From CAZFDT01 sp964518335 (GTDB lineage Bacteria; Planctomycetota; Phycisphaerae; Phycisphaerales; Phycisphaeraceae), in assembly GCA_964518335.1 (NCBI GenBank), contig CAZFDT010000009.1, forward strand, positions 1-64,000: a stretch of 64,000 bases of DNA. Direction: 5' to 3'. Each line of letters begins with the position of its first letter. Positions within the stretch are counted from its first letter, which is position 1. The notes beneath the pieces are model-generated. The model made no database searches. It was not told the DNA's origin and saw only the letters and a program-made list of their open reading frames with translations. Position numbers and translations under genes: made by a program. Below are positions 44,419 through 53,402 of the stretch, piece after piece.

Positions 44419-45903
44419 CTGCCGCACCGTCCACGTCGTGCCGGTCCGGTCCTCGAATGCGTACAGCACATCCCCGATCGCCCAGCCGCGGCGCTCCAGT
44501 TGACGGTGCGCACGCGATTCGATCGGCTCGATCATCACCGCCGCCGCCCCGCCCGCCGTGTAGGTCTCCAGACGACGGAAATGCACCGCCACGCGATCGG
44601 CCATCGCCATCACCTCCGCCGACCGCTCCTCGTCCATCACGATCACCGTGTCCCGCGGCGTGTGCTGACGAACCCATGCCGACGCTCGTTCCCATGGCTC
44701 GTAGCGCCCCCGATGAAAGTACGCCAGAAACGGCGTCCGCCGCTGATCGACCAGGAACATGCTCACCTTGTAAAGATTGGGCACGACAAACAGCGCGAGC
44801 ATGACCGCCAGCACCGCCCCGCCGCCGACGCGCCGGCTCAGCCACACCGACCCGCGCCACCAACCCAGCGCCAGCAGCGGCAGGATCGGCAGCAGGTATC
44901 GCTCCGTCACGAGAAACAAGGACCACTGCAGCGAAAACACCGCCACCAGCACGCCCCACAGCACCCGCGTCCGCACCAGCAACAGCCCGTTGATGACGAT
45001 GAACAGACTCACCGGCACGCCCACCGCCCAACCCCAGTCGATCGCGATCACCGCCTCCGTGGCGATCTCCCCGATGAGCTTGGGAACCGTGACCGTCACG
45101 GCCGTGGTCAGCGTGCCCACGGGATCGTCCACCAGCGAGCCGCGAATCACGTTCTCGTCGGTGACAGCCCCGACCCAACGCCAGATGCCCGCCGCCGCGC
45201 CCGCGCCGATCATCGCCCCCGCCAGCGCCAGCCAACGCCGTCGGCCCCGCTGCACGACCGCCTGCCACAGCAGCGTCGCCAGCAGCGCCGCGATGAACGT
45301 GGCGAACACGCTGCGAAACGCCGCCATCACCAATAGCCCGGCGACGACCATCGCCGCCCCCGCCGCCCGGCCCAGCGTCGCGCGGCGAAAAAGCAGTTCG
45401 ATTCCCACCAGCACCGTCAGCCCGCCTACGGCAAAAGGCATGTCCGTGAGCACGGCAAAGCTGTTGCGATAGTGCGTCTTGGCCACCGTGACCATCAGCG
45501 CCACGAGCACCGCCGTGGGCCGATCGCAGTGCAGCCGCACCAGCACGAATGTCAGGGCCACGCCCGCCAGGCCGATCAGCGGCATGACAACGTTCACCGC
45601 CGTGAGCCCCCGCTCCTCGCCGAACACCCGGAAGTTGGCGGCAATCAGATAGGCCAGCCCGGGATGCACTTCCGCCTCGCGCCCCGTCGGGTGGACGAAG
45701 CGGCCGGTCTGGGCGAGCGACCGGGCGATCGAGACGTGAACGGCACTGTCCGAGCCGATGCGCCACTGCCCGTTGATCCCTGCCGCGTACAGCGCCAGCA
45801 CCGCGGCCAACAGCCACCAGCGATGGTGATCGACCCAGACCAGAACACGTTGGGATGGATGAGCGGGTGCGTCCAGCACGGGCGACATCGTACTGTTTTT
45901 CAT
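44347..45903 (-). CDS. Polytopic membrane glycosyltransferase (GT39/ArnT-like)
   Basis: A 518-residue protein with about ten to twelve membrane helices and, after the first helix, GSDSAVHVSIARSLAQTGRF, the acidic loop position typical of polyprenyl-phosphate-sugar-using GT-C enzymes. The C-terminal 100 residues form a soluble extracytoplasmic domain (ASAWVRQHTPRDTVIVMDEE). It would transfer a sugar from a lipid carrier to a glycan or protein on the periplasmic side. ATG at 45903 chosen; GTG at 45909 and ATG at 45888 are possible. It shares its last 72 bases with the end of wbaP on the other strand. Confidence 0.75.
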   Translation of the reverse strand: MKNSTMSPVLDAPAHPSQRVLVWVDHHRWWLLAAVLALYAAGINGQWRIGSDSAVHVSIARSLAQTGRFVHPTGREAEVHPGLAYLIAANFRVFGEERGLTAVNVVMPLIGLAGVALTFVLVRLHCDRPTAVLVALMVTVAKTHYRNSFAVLTDMPFAVGGLTVLVGIELLFRRATLGRAAGAAMVVAGLLVMAAFRSVFATFIAALLATLLWQAVVQRGRRRWLALAGAMIGAGAAAGIWRWVGAVTDENVIRGSLVDDPVGTLTTAVTVTVPKLIGEIATEAVIAIDWGWAVGVPVSLFIVINGLLLVRTRVLWGVLVAVFSLQWSLFLVTERYLLPILPLLALGWWRGSVWLSRRVGGGAVLAVMLALFVVPNLYKVSMFLVDQRRTPFLAYFHRGRYEPWERASAWVRQHTPRDTVIVMDEERSAEVMAMADRVAVHFRRLETYTAGGAAAVMIEPIESRAHRQLERRGWAIGDVLYAFEDRTGTTWTVRQLVRAAAEEHGEDRAAEQIQVEPD

Positions 45904-45984
45904 GCGCACCCCATGGCCGGCGCATCCTGGACGAGGGCGCGGGCGCCCGCCGCGGGGGCAGGACTCAGGGCGAGCGCATCGCGC

Positions 45985-46551
45985 TTAGATTTCCGTGATC
46001 TCTTTGGTCTTGGCGGCGATCAACTCCTCGACCTGCGACTCGTACTTCTTGGTGGTGGCGTCCATGTCCTCCTTGGCTTTGTCGATCTGGTCCTCGCTGT
46101 AGCCCAGGCTCTTGTCCTTGGCGGCCTGGTCAATGTGCTTGTTGCCGTCGCGCCGGGCGTTGCGGATGGCGACCTTGGCCTGCTCGGCCATGTGCTTGAC
46201 GCTGGTGACGAGCTGCTGCCGCCGCTCGCCGGTCAGCGCGGGAAGGCTCAGGCGAATCTGCTTGCCCTCCGACACCGGGTTGAGCCCCAGGCCCGCCGTT
46301 TGGATCGCCTTCACCACCGCCTGCACGCTCGAAGCGTCGAACGGCTTGATGAGCAGTTGCGTCGGCTCGGGCACGCTGATCAGCGCCAGCGACCGCAGGT
46401 CGGCCATGCTGCCGTAGTAGTCCACCTTGATGAACTCGACCAGCGCCGTCGAAGCCCGTCCCGTCCGCACGCCGCGCAGCTCGTTCTTGAGGTAATCCAC
46501 CGCCTTGTCCATCGATTCCTCAGCGGTGAGAAGTGACTCGTCGATATCCAT
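45985..46551 (-). CDS. frr: Ribosome recycling factor
   Basis: A 188-residue RRF, the normal family length. Helix 1 SLLTAEESMDKAVDYLKNEL, then RGVRTGRASTALVEFIKVDY, YYGSMADLRSLALISVPEPT and the C-terminal coiled region. It splits post-termination ribosomes with EF-G. The ATG at 46551 is preceded by GGAG; an upstream TTG is less likely. It follows pyrH by 43 bases, the usual pyrH-frr order. Confidence 0.96.
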   Translation of the reverse strand: MDIDESLLTAEESMDKAVDYLKNELRGVRTGRASTALVEFIKVDYYGSMADLRSLALISVPEPTQLLIKPFDASSVQAVVKAIQTAGLGLNPVSEGKQIRLSLPALTGERRQQLVTSVKHMAEQAKVAIRNARRDGNKHIDQAAKDKSLGYSEDQIDKAKEDMDATTKKYESQVEELIAAKTKEITEI

Positions 46552-46594
46552 GGCAGAAGTCTCCAATGTCCAAACGCAATGATCGTCGTGACGC

Positions 46595-47353
46595 TCACAC
46601 CGACACGCGCGTGCCGATCGCTTTGCCCCGCACCACCTCGGCGATGTGCCCGGGCGTCTTCATGTCGAACACCACCACCGGAATGTCGCGCTGGCGACAC
46701 AGATCGAACGCGGCCACGTCCATCACCTTCAGGTCCTGCTCGATCGCCTGCCGGAACGTCAGCCGCTCGTAGCGCACCGCGTCCTTGTGCTTCATCGGGT
46801 CTTTGTCGTAGATGCCATCGACCTTGGTGGCCTTGAGCAGGGCGTCGGCGCCGATTTCGGTGGCGCGGAGGGCGGCGGCGGTGTCGGTGGTGAAGAAGGG
46901 GTTGCCGGTGCCGGCGACGAAGATGACGACGCGACCTTTTTCGAGGTGGCGGATGGCGCGGCCGCGGATGAAGGTCTCGGCGACGGCGGAGAGGTTCAGC
47001 GCCGACAGCACCCGCGCCGGCGTGCCCAGGCGCTCGAGCATCTCCTTCAGCGCCAGCCCGTTGATGGCCGTGCCCAGCATGCCCATGTAGTCGGCGGTGG
47101 CCTGATCGATGTGCCCCTGCTGCGACAGCCGCGCGCCGCGGATGATGTTGCCCCCGCCCACCACGACGGTGAGCTGCGTGCCCAGCTTCGCCGCGGCGGC
47201 GATCTCGCGGGCGATGACGCCCAGTTCCTCGCCATCGATGCCGAACCCGCCGGGCTTGCAGAATGCCTCGCCACTGATTTTCAGCACGACGCGCTTGTAA
47301 AAGGGAGACGACGCCGGCGCGGCATCGGCGGCAGCTTGCGACACGGCAGTCAT
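46595..47353 (-). CDS. pyrH: UMP kinase
   Basis: A 252-residue amino-acid-kinase-fold UMP kinase. It shows KRVVLKISGEAFCKPGGFGI, TVVVGGGNIIRGARL, ADYMGMLGTAINGLALKEML, VVIFVAGTGNPFFTTDTAAA and LLKATKVDGIYDKDPMKH. It phosphorylates UMP to UDP with ATP and is usually a hexamer controlled by GTP and UTP. The N-terminal 18 residues are a non-conserved Ala-rich extension. Encoded just upstream of frr. Confidence 0.96.
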   Translation of the reverse strand: MTAVSQAAADAAPASSPFYKRVVLKISGEAFCKPGGFGIDGEELGVIAREIAAAAKLGTQLTVVVGGGNIIRGARLSQQGHIDQATADYMGMLGTAINGLALKEMLERLGTPARVLSALNLSAVAETFIRGRAIRHLEKGRVVIFVAGTGNPFFTTDTAAALRATEIGADALLKATKVDGIYDKDPMKHKDAVRYERLTFRQAIEQDLKVMDVAAFDLCRQRDIPVVVFDMKTPGHIAEVVRGKAIGTRVSV

Positions 47354-47438
47354 GGTTGACGCTCCGGGGTCCGAGGTTCAGGCGAATGGTCGCCGACGAT
47401 TGGACTGGCTGGCGCGCGGTTCGTCAAGTGTGACCGCG

Positions 47439-48425
47439 TCAATGCGCGTGGTCGTGGTCGTGGTCGTGATCGTGATCGTGTTGGGCGGCGTGGTCGTGGT
47501 CGTGGTCGTGGACGGTGGCTTCGAGGGCGTTGATGCCCCAGGCCAGCGCCAGCCCGGCGAGCATGGCGGCCGACAGGAGGAGTTTGTCGTGCTGATGGAA
47601 CTGGACTTCGGGGAGCAGGTCGGCCAGGGCGACGCAGAGGAACATGCCAGCGGTGAAGGCCAGGGCGTAGCCCAGCGGCGCCGAGTCGTGCAGGTCCAAC
47701 CCGTGGATACCCAGGGCAAAGATGGCCGCGCCGATGGGCACGCACGTGGCGTAGGCGAGGTTGACCAGCGTGCGGGCGCGGCGGGACGTGCCCGAGGTGG
47801 TCATGAGCGTGAGCAGCGTCATCGAGTCGAAGGGCTTGTGCAGCGCGACGACGAGGAACACGGCCAGACCCGGCAGCCACACGGCTTGACCATGCCCGGT
47901 CATGCGCGTCTCGGCGGCGACGGCGGCGGCCAGGGCGGCGCCGTTGACGATCGAGTGGATCGCCAGCCCCATGCCCACGCCCGTCCACGACAGCTTCGCC
48001 GGGCCGGCGTGGACGTGGCCGTGCCCATGGCTGTGCCCGTGCAGGTGCTTGTGGCTGTGGTGATGGTCGATCGGGTCGCCCGGCGCCGCGTCGCAGGCGA
48101 CGGCCGGCTCGGGGTCAGCGGTCACCGGCGGCAGGTCCGCATCGCCCGGAGCCGTGTGATGGTGGTAGCTGAAGAACCGTTCGAGGAAGAACATCGCCAG
48201 CAGCCCGGCGATCATCCAGCCCACCGCGGTGGCGATGGGCACCGCCATTGCCGCGTGCGGGAGTAGGTGCAGCAGGGCCACGCCCAGCATGAACCCGCCG
48301 ATGAGGCTCGTGGCCACCTGCATCCGCCGGTGCGTGAGCTTGACGAGCATCGGGATCGACCCGCCCGCCAGCGCCGCACAGGCGACGAGAACGCAGTAGA
48401 TCACGAGATACGCGGTGGGGCTCAT
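47439..48425 (-). CDS. ZIP-family metal transporter
   Basis: A 328-residue ZIP protein (Zn2+/Fe2+/Mn2+ import). About eight helices; the helix IV-like motif HSIVNGAALAAAVAAE and helix V-like LHKPFDSMTLLTLM carry the expected His/Asn metal-path residues. Two His-rich loops bind metal: HHHSHKHLHGHSHGHGHVHA in the central loop and alternating Asp-His at the C-terminal tail, encoded by repeated GTGGTC/GTGATC triplets on the plus strand. No metal-responsive operator is obvious. Divergent from nuoB. Confidence 0.88.
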   Translation of the reverse strand: MSPTAYLVIYCVLVACAALAGGSIPMLVKLTHRRMQVATSLIGGFMLGVALLHLLPHAAMAVPIATAVGWMIAGLLAMFFLERFFSYHHHTAPGDADLPPVTADPEPAVACDAAPGDPIDHHHSHKHLHGHSHGHGHVHAGPAKLSWTGVGMGLAIHSIVNGAALAAAVAAETRMTGHGQAVWLPGLAVFLVVALHKPFDSMTLLTLMTTSGTSRRARTLVNLAYATCVPIGAAIFALGIHGLDLHDSAPLGYALAFTAGMFLCVALADLLPEVQFHQHDKLLLSAAMLAGLALAWGINALEATVHDHDHDHAAQHDHDHDHDHDHAH

Positions 48426-48554
48426 GGCCTCATCATACGCTGATGAGATTGGATTCTCAATTGATGGGCGCCGACACAACCCCGGCGGCGATTGGCCGCT
48501 GGACCCGCGTTGCTCTACAATCCATGACGCCAACGACACTCGACGGGACACACC

Positions 48555-49100
48555 ATGAGCTGGATCGAGAACCGATTTGAGGAAGGCCTGATCGTCACGA
48601 GCCTGGACTGGGCGATCAACTGGGCGCGCAAGAGTTCGCTGTGGCCGATGACGTTCGGGCTGGCGTGCTGCGCGATCGAGATGATGGCGGTGGGGGCGTC
48701 GCGGTACGACTTCGACCGGTTCGGGGCGGGGGCGTTCCGGGCGACGCCGCGGCAGGCGGACCTGATGATCGTCGCCGGCACGGTGACGTACAAGATGGCG
48801 TCGCGGGTGCGGCGGCTGTACAACCAGATGCCCGATCCCAAGTACGTCATGGCCATGGGCGCCTGCACCGTCGGCGGCGGGCCCTACTTCAAATACGGCT
48901 ACCACGTCGTCAAGGGCGTGGACCTGGTCGTGCCCGTCGATATCTACATCCCCGGCTGTCCCCCCCGGCCCGAAGCCCTGATCGAGGGCCTCATGCGCCT
49001 GCAGGACAAGATCACCGCGCAGACCATCGGCCTGCCCCGCGGCACCAAGCGCGCCGCCCGGGCGTTCGACCTGCCCACCCCCGCCCCGGCGACGGTGTAA
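48555..49100 (+). CDS. nuoB: NADH-quinone oxidoreductase subunit B
   Basis: A 181-residue complex I subunit that holds the terminal 4Fe-4S cluster N2, next to the quinone site. Ligands are visible: LACCAIEMM (the paired Cys), MGACTVGGGPY and IPGCPPRPEALIEGLM. Length is normal. nuoA is not upstream (a divergent ZIP gene is) and nuoC does not follow directly; a PEP-CTERM gene intervenes before nuoC. Confidence 0.96.
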   Translation: MSWIENRFEEGLIVTSLDWAINWARKSSLWPMTFGLACCAIEMMAVGASRYDFDRFGAGAFRATPRQADLMIVAGTVTYKMASRVRRLYNQMPDPKYVMAMGACTVGGGPYFKYGYHVVKGVDLVVPVDIYIPGCPPRPEALIEGLMRLQDKITAQTIGLPRGTKRAARAFDLPTPAPATV

Positions 49101-49502
49101 CTGTCCCAGCCCGCGTCGCTGCAGTAACCCGCGCCATCCCGCCAGTTTCCCCAGCTTGACGCGCGAGCGGCATCGCTCATCATTTTCTTGCAGTCACCCG
49201 CCGTATTCGGCCAGAATGCGGGGTCATTCCTATTGCTTCCACACTCCGGCGGGTGTCTAATGGTTGGCTGTAGCCGGGGACCGCACGCCGCTGTTCAAAG
49301 TGGGACCGGCATGTGGTCGAGGATCATATCCTGTGTCGGGCTGCCGCAATGGCGGTCGTGGCGCGGGGGGAGCAGAGGACGGTTTTCAGCCAGCTTGGGC
49401 ACGTGCAACACCCCATCCGCTCGGGGCGGGCGTGGCGTCGCGCATGTCGCTGCTGGTCAACCGTTCGCAACGGGGCCGACACCCCCGGAAGGATTGGCGA
49501 AG
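49101..49502. other. 402-bp leader between nuoB and the PEP-CTERM gene
   Basis: No credible gene. It is less compact than other gaps, with an AT-richer patch (ATCATTTTCTTGCAGTCACC around 49177-49198) and GC-rich hairpin-prone sequence after it. A structured 5' leader for the PEP-CTERM gene is possible, but I found no riboswitch signature and no clear sigma-54 site. One octamer copy (49118-49125) is intergenic here, showing the motif is not confined to coding sequence. Confidence 0.4.
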
Positions 49503-51287
49503 ATGAAGGCTTTGACCCCTTGGACGATGCGGGTTGCCGCGGGCAGCTTGTTGTTGGTTTCGCAGCAATTGGGCCATGGTGCCGTGTTGGGCACCTACAC
49601 GTTTACTGGTGCCGACCCGGCAGGCGACTTGGCCGTGCCTACGGCAAGTGGCATGACATTCGGCACGTTGACGCGCGTCGGCGGGCTCAGTCAGACAACG
49701 CTGAATGATGTGTTCAGCAGCTCCACCTATTCGAAATCCACTTCGATCGACACCGGTCAGTACATCAGCTTTGTGGCGACCGCAGATCCTGGTTACAAGC
49801 TCCTGCTCACTTCGCTGAGTTTCGACTACAGGCGCACTGACACAAGCACGAACAATCGAGGGCCGCAAGCCGGGGCGGTTCGTTCCAGTTTCGAGAGCTA
49901 CGCCGCCGGAAGCGGCACCGGCTCCACCTTCTCGCCTGGAACAAGCAGCTTCGCCACCGCCACGTGGAACTTCACCGATCACACGACTGCGGTGGACGGC
50001 AACGCCCAGTTTCGAATCTACGGATGGAACGCCACGTCGCCGGGATCAAGCCCAACCACTGGAACACTGCAACTCGACAACATCACGCTGCAAGGCGACA
50101 TCATCGCTCTCGCCAAGCTCAACGCCGCCATCACCCCCACCGCCAGCAAGGCCCTCGTCGGCCAGACGGTCAACCTCACCGTGGGCGTCGCCAACACCGC
50201 CACCGGCGGCACGCAGCAGGAGAACCTCAACTACGGCATCACCGGCAGCGGCATCACCGGCGTGCCCGTCAACGTCACCAACCAGACGCCGGGCGCGGGC
50301 GTGGTCAATCACAACCTGGGCGTCAACACCACGACCTCCGGCGCCAAGAGCGTCAACGTCGCCAGCGACAACGCTTACAGCCTCAGCGGCACGACCAGCC
50401 TGAACATCGACATCTATCAGGCCGCCGCGCTCACCCCCAACAACGGTGGTCCCGCCAAGGCCAGCGGCGACTCGCTCACCATCGCCAACGCCAACACCTC
50501 CGACGGCGGGCAGCGCGCCGCCGCCCAGATCGCTTCGGTCAGCCTCACCGGCGCACCCGGCTGGAGCGTCAGCGACATCGTCGTCGGCGCGACCATCAGC
50601 CAGAACACCACGCTCACCGGCACCGCCCTCTTCAATGCCACCGGCAAGCTCAATGGCGCCCACAAGGCCACCTTCTCAGCGACACTTGAGCACGACGACC
50701 TGACCATTGCCGGCACCGCCGCCAACGACCTGGGTGCGTACAACTGGAACCTCAAGCACGTTGTCACCGGGAACACTGGCGGCGGCACCGCCCGCGTCTT
50801 CTCCGGCGACGAGTACGCCTACGACACCACCCGGCAAGTCTCACGCTTCACCTCCGCCGCGCTCATCGACGGCTCGGCCGGCGGCACGCGCGACCTCACC
50901 GTCACCTTCGCCGACAACGACGGCATCGTCCTCAGCGACATCGTCAGCCTCACCGGCACGCTTACCGACGTGTTCGTCCTGCAGATCAGCTACGACGAAG
51001 CCTACGTCACCGGCAACGAGGAGGACCTGTTCCTGGGCTGGTGGGACGGCTCCGCGTGGGTCAATGCCGTGGTGGGCAACAGCAGCGGCACGCCCACGTT
51101 CGTCCTTGGCGCCTACGACGACGATCTGACCCTCGGCCGCCACGGCGTCGATACGGTCAACAACGTCGTCTGGGCGGTCATCGATCACAACAGCGACTTC
51201 GGCGTCCTCCTCATTCCCGAGCCCGGCACGATCGCCCTGGCGCTGACCGGCCTGGCCCTGATGTACCGCCGCCGCCCCCGGAAGTGA
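49503..51287 (+). CDS. PEP-CTERM exported protein, beta-rich
   Basis: A 594-residue extracellular protein. Signal peptide (MRVAAGSLLLVSQQLGHGAV), a long Thr/Ser/Gly-rich beta region, and the C-terminal sorting signal IPEPGTIALALTGLALMYRR followed by RPRK. PEP-CTERM proteins are recognised by an exosortase and anchored or released at the surface; no exosortase gene is in the window. The middle holds several similar 60-80 residue beta-sandwich segments. Position between nuoB and nuoC indicates an insertion into a former nuo operon. Its function is unknown; there is no catalytic motif. Confidence 0.82.
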   Translation: MKALTPWTMRVAAGSLLLVSQQLGHGAVLGTYTFTGADPAGDLAVPTASGMTFGTLTRVGGLSQTTLNDVFSSSTYSKSTSIDTGQYISFVATADPGYKLLLTSLSFDYRRTDTSTNNRGPQAGAVRSSFESYAAGSGTGSTFSPGTSSFATATWNFTDHTTAVDGNAQFRIYGWNATSPGSSPTTGTLQLDNITLQGDIIALAKLNAAITPTASKALVGQTVNLTVGVANTATGGTQQENLNYGITGSGITGVPVNVTNQTPGAGVVNHNLGVNTTTSGAKSVNVASDNAYSLSGTTSLNIDIYQAAALTPNNGGPAKASGDSLTIANANTSDGGQRAAAQIASVSLTGAPGWSVSDIVVGATISQNTTLTGTALFNATGKLNGAHKATFSATLEHDDLTIAGTAANDLGAYNWNLKHVVTGNTGGGTARVFSGDEYAYDTTRQVSRFTSAALIDGSAGGTRDLTVTFADNDGIVLSDIVSLTGTLTDVFVLQISYDEAYVTGNEEDLFLGWWDGSAWVNAVVGNSSGTPTFVLGAYDDDLTLGRHGVDTVNNVVWAVIDHNSDFGVLLIPEPGTIALALTGLALMYRRRPRK

Positions 51288-51296
51288 TCCCGGGAA

Positions 51297-51316
51297 GCTG
51301 CCGCTTGCGGCTTCGC
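51297..51316. repeat. Dispersed GCCGCTTGCGGC palindrome, copy 3
   Basis: GCTGCCGCTTGCGGCTTCGC, nine bases after the PEP-CTERM gene stop. Confidence 0.6.
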
Positions 51317-51388
51317 GAAACCCGACCCCACGAGTTGGCCCCCACCCCGCCAGCCGCTATCATCCGCCTCGTGCTGCACGAGGTGACC

Positions 51389-51904
51389 ATGACCCCCACC
51401 CAGATCGCCCAGGCGCTGACGCAGAAGTTCGGCAAGGCCGTTCTCAACAGCCTGCCGGAGGACAAGCATCCGCGCGTCCACGTGATGGCCGCCCACTGGC
51501 GGGCCGTCGCCGAGTTCCTCCGCAACGACCCGGCAATGGCGTTCGACTGGCTGGCGTGTCTGTCGGCGGTCGATTACGTCGCCGATGACTTGCTGTGTGC
51601 CGTGGTCGAGCTCGAATCGACGGTACACAAGCACGCGTTCTGCGTGAAGGTGTACGTGGACCGCAAGGACCCGAACATTCCCAGCGTCGCCGACCTCTGG
51701 CCCGCTGCCGACTGGCACGAGCGCGAGGCCTTCGACATGATGGGCATCACCTTCACGGGCCACCCCGATCTTCGCCGCATCCTGCTGCCCGAGGACTGGG
51801 AGGGCTTCCCGCTCCGCAAGGACTACGCCTTCCCCCGCGAGTACCACGGCATCCCCGGCACTTACGAGATGGATTGGCAGCAGAAGGCCGATTACCCCGC
51901 CTGA
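51389..51904 (+). CDS. nuoC: NADH-quinone oxidoreductase subunit C
   Basis: A 171-residue NuoC (30-kDa subunit). The family region WHEREAFDMMGITFTGHPDL then RRILLPEDWEGFPLRKDYAF is intact. It is part of the peripheral arm contacting NuoB and NuoD. It is an unfused NuoC; nuoD does not follow, as the next genes are on the other strand. So complex I genes are scattered here. Confidence 0.93.
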   Translation: MTPTQIAQALTQKFGKAVLNSLPEDKHPRVHVMAAHWRAVAEFLRNDPAMAFDWLACLSAVDYVADDLLCAVVELESTVHKHAFCVKVYVDRKDPNIPSVADLWPAADWHEREAFDMMGITFTGHPDLRRILLPEDWEGFPLRKDYAFPREYHGIPGTYEMDWQQKADYPA

Positions 51905-51910
51905 TCGCCA

Positions 51911-51929
51911 CTTCGCTTGCGGCTGAGCG
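51911..51929. repeat. Dispersed GCCGCTTGCGGC-like palindrome, copy 4 (diverged)
   Basis: CTTCGCTTGCGGCTGAGCG, just after the nuoC stop and before the convergent gene end, keeping the CGCTTGCGGCT core. Confidence 0.5.
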
Positions 51930-51931
51930 GA

Positions 51932-52285
51932 TCAATAGACGATGCGCCACGCGCGGGCCATGCCCGCGAAGCGGTCGCCGAAGAGCACAAACCCGCCCAC
52001 GAGCGCGACGATCCACGCCAGCAGCAGCCAGGTGCGGCGGCGGCCGAGCAGGAACGACGCAGCGACGGCGGCGACGGCGGCAACGGGCAGCACCACGCGG
52101 ATGCCCAGGAACAGCGGGCGCTGCGGCCGGGCCCACAGCAACAGCGACAGCGGATCGCGCGGTGGCGGCTTGACCGGCGTCAGCCACAACGCCAGCAGGA
52201 CCGCGCCGAGAATCGCCACCGACGCCCACGCCAACGCGTGGCCCAGCCGCCGCCGGCCTCGCCTCATGGTGCGTCGCACGCTCAC
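51932..52285 (-). CDS. Small membrane protein (117 aa)
   Basis: A 117-residue protein with a basic N-terminus and three hydrophobic segments (LAWASVAILGAVLLALWL; IRVVLPVAAVAAVAASFLLG; TWLLLAWIVALVGGFVLF). Start GTG at 52285 overlaps the previous stop (GTGA), so it is coupled to the DUF4380-like gene. No family recognised. Confidence 0.6.
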   Translation of the reverse strand: MSVRRTMRRGRRRLGHALAWASVAILGAVLLALWLTPVKPPPRDPLSLLLWARPQRPLFLGIRVVLPVAAVAAVAASFLLGRRRTWLLLAWIVALVGGFVLFGDRFAGMARAWRIVY

Positions 52286-53250
52286 TGCAACGCCGCCTCG
52301 ATCAGTTTGAGAACCGCCATCTCATCCATATCGGCCGACTTGTCCAGCAACCGCCACGTCACGGGCTGCTCGATCCGCTCGCCCGCCTTCGGGTGCGCCT
52401 GCGGGCCCAGCAGCTCCAGTTCGGCGTAGTTGCCATCGCAGTACACCTGCACCGACGAGCGATCGGGGTAGCTGGCCGCCGGATCGTAGCTGCCGATCTG
52501 CAGCAGGATCGCGTCGTCCCACACGCCGGCGATCCAGCGCCCGAGCGTGCCGACCTTCATCGATTGCTCGCCGCTGGTGGCCACGCGAATCGCTCCGTCC
52601 CCCACCGGCTGCACTTGCCCGGCGAGCCAGTCCGTCTCACCACCCATGCGATGCCACGGTCGGTCGGCCTCGCTGGCGGGACGGTCCACTGCAACCTCCA
52701 TCAGCACGTAACGCGGATGCCGCACCTGCGTCACGCTCCAGACCATCACGGGCAGCGGACTCGACGCCACCCGTTCCAGCGCGTTGATCATCCGCACCTG
52801 CGCCGCCGCAGCATCCAGCTCGATTCGCCGCGACACCCGCGCCTGCAGATGCGGATTCACCGCGCTCTGCAGGCTCACGTGGCGTTCGCCGCGATCGCCC
52901 AGCGTCCACGGCTGCCCGTCGATCACCCCGTCGGGCGGCCAGTTCTTGCCGTTGGGCACGAACTGCGGCCACATGCCCTGAAACGCCGGCCACACCTTGT
53001 CGCCGCCCCAGTTCACCCACTCGCCCTTGGCCTGCGCCGCGGCCGCGTCCTGCGTCGGGCTGACCCAGAGCAGGTTCGCCCCGCCCGTCCTGCCGAAGTG
53101 GACGATCCGCCCCACCTTCAGACTGACCGCCAGCTTCGCCGCGTCATGGCTCAGCCAGACCGAGTCATCGAACGCGACCTCCTCCGCCGCCGCGCCGCTC
53201 GCCGCCGCCGTGAGCAGGAACCATCCCGCCAGGATCACTGTCATGCGCAT
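52282..53250 (-). CDS. Secreted DUF4380-like protein
   Basis: A 322-residue protein with a signal peptide (MRMTVILAGWFLLTAAASGA). The beta-rich body includes KVGRIVHFGRTGGANLLWVS and NWGGDKVWPAFQGMWPQF, a pattern I associate with DUF4380 (galactose-mutarotase-like sugar-binding fold). Probably handles external carbohydrates; no enzymatic activity can be inferred. The ATG at 53250 has AGGAGG upstream. The tRNA-Leu gene lies just upstream on the same strand. Confidence 0.72.
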   Translation of the reverse strand: MRMTVILAGWFLLTAAASGAAAEEVAFDDSVWLSHDAAKLAVSLKVGRIVHFGRTGGANLLWVSPTQDAAAAQAKGEWVNWGGDKVWPAFQGMWPQFVPNGKNWPPDGVIDGQPWTLGDRGERHVSLQSAVNPHLQARVSRRIELDAAAAQVRMINALERVASSPLPVMVWSVTQVRHPRYVLMEVAVDRPASEADRPWHRMGGETDWLAGQVQPVGDGAIRVATSGEQSMKVGTLGRWIAGVWDDAILLQIGSYDPAASYPDRSSVQVYCDGNYAELELLGPQAHPKAGERIEQPVTWRLLDKSADMDEMAVLKLIEAALQ

Positions 53251-53280
53251 GAACGACCTCCTCCGCTTTGGAGTGATGAC

Positions 53281-53366
53281 TGGCCCCGATGGGATTCGAA
53301 CCCATACGGTCCTTGCGGACCTGCGGCTTTTAAGGCCGCTGCGTCTGCCAATTCCGCCACAGGGCC
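53281..53366 (-). tRNA. tRNA-Leu (anticodon UAA)
   Basis: A type II tRNA of 86 nt on the minus strand. The acceptor stem starts GGCCCTG and closes with CGGGGCC plus discriminator A (53281). The anticodon stem-loop GCGGC-CTTAAAA-GCCGC gives UAA (53332-53330). The long variable arm GGTCCGCAAGGACC and the T-loop GTTCGAATC are clear. The 3' CCA is not encoded. Confidence 0.95.
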
Positions 53367-53402
53367 GACCGCGTCCCATGATGGTAACACGCCCGCACGG
53401 CG

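Noticed and set aside
25939..45903. Interpreting the glycan locus as a phage or defence island
   Set aside because: Gene content is consistently glycan synthesis and export; no integrase, transposase or defence domain was found.
47440..47520. GTGGTC/GTGATC triplet repeats suggesting a tandem repeat or CRISPR-like array
   Set aside because: They encode the alternating His-Asp tail of the ZIP transporter; no spacers and no regular repeat unit.
49101..49502. Possible riboswitch or sigma-54 promoter before the PEP-CTERM gene
   Set aside because: No TGGCAC-N5-TTGC element and no recognisable aptamer core.
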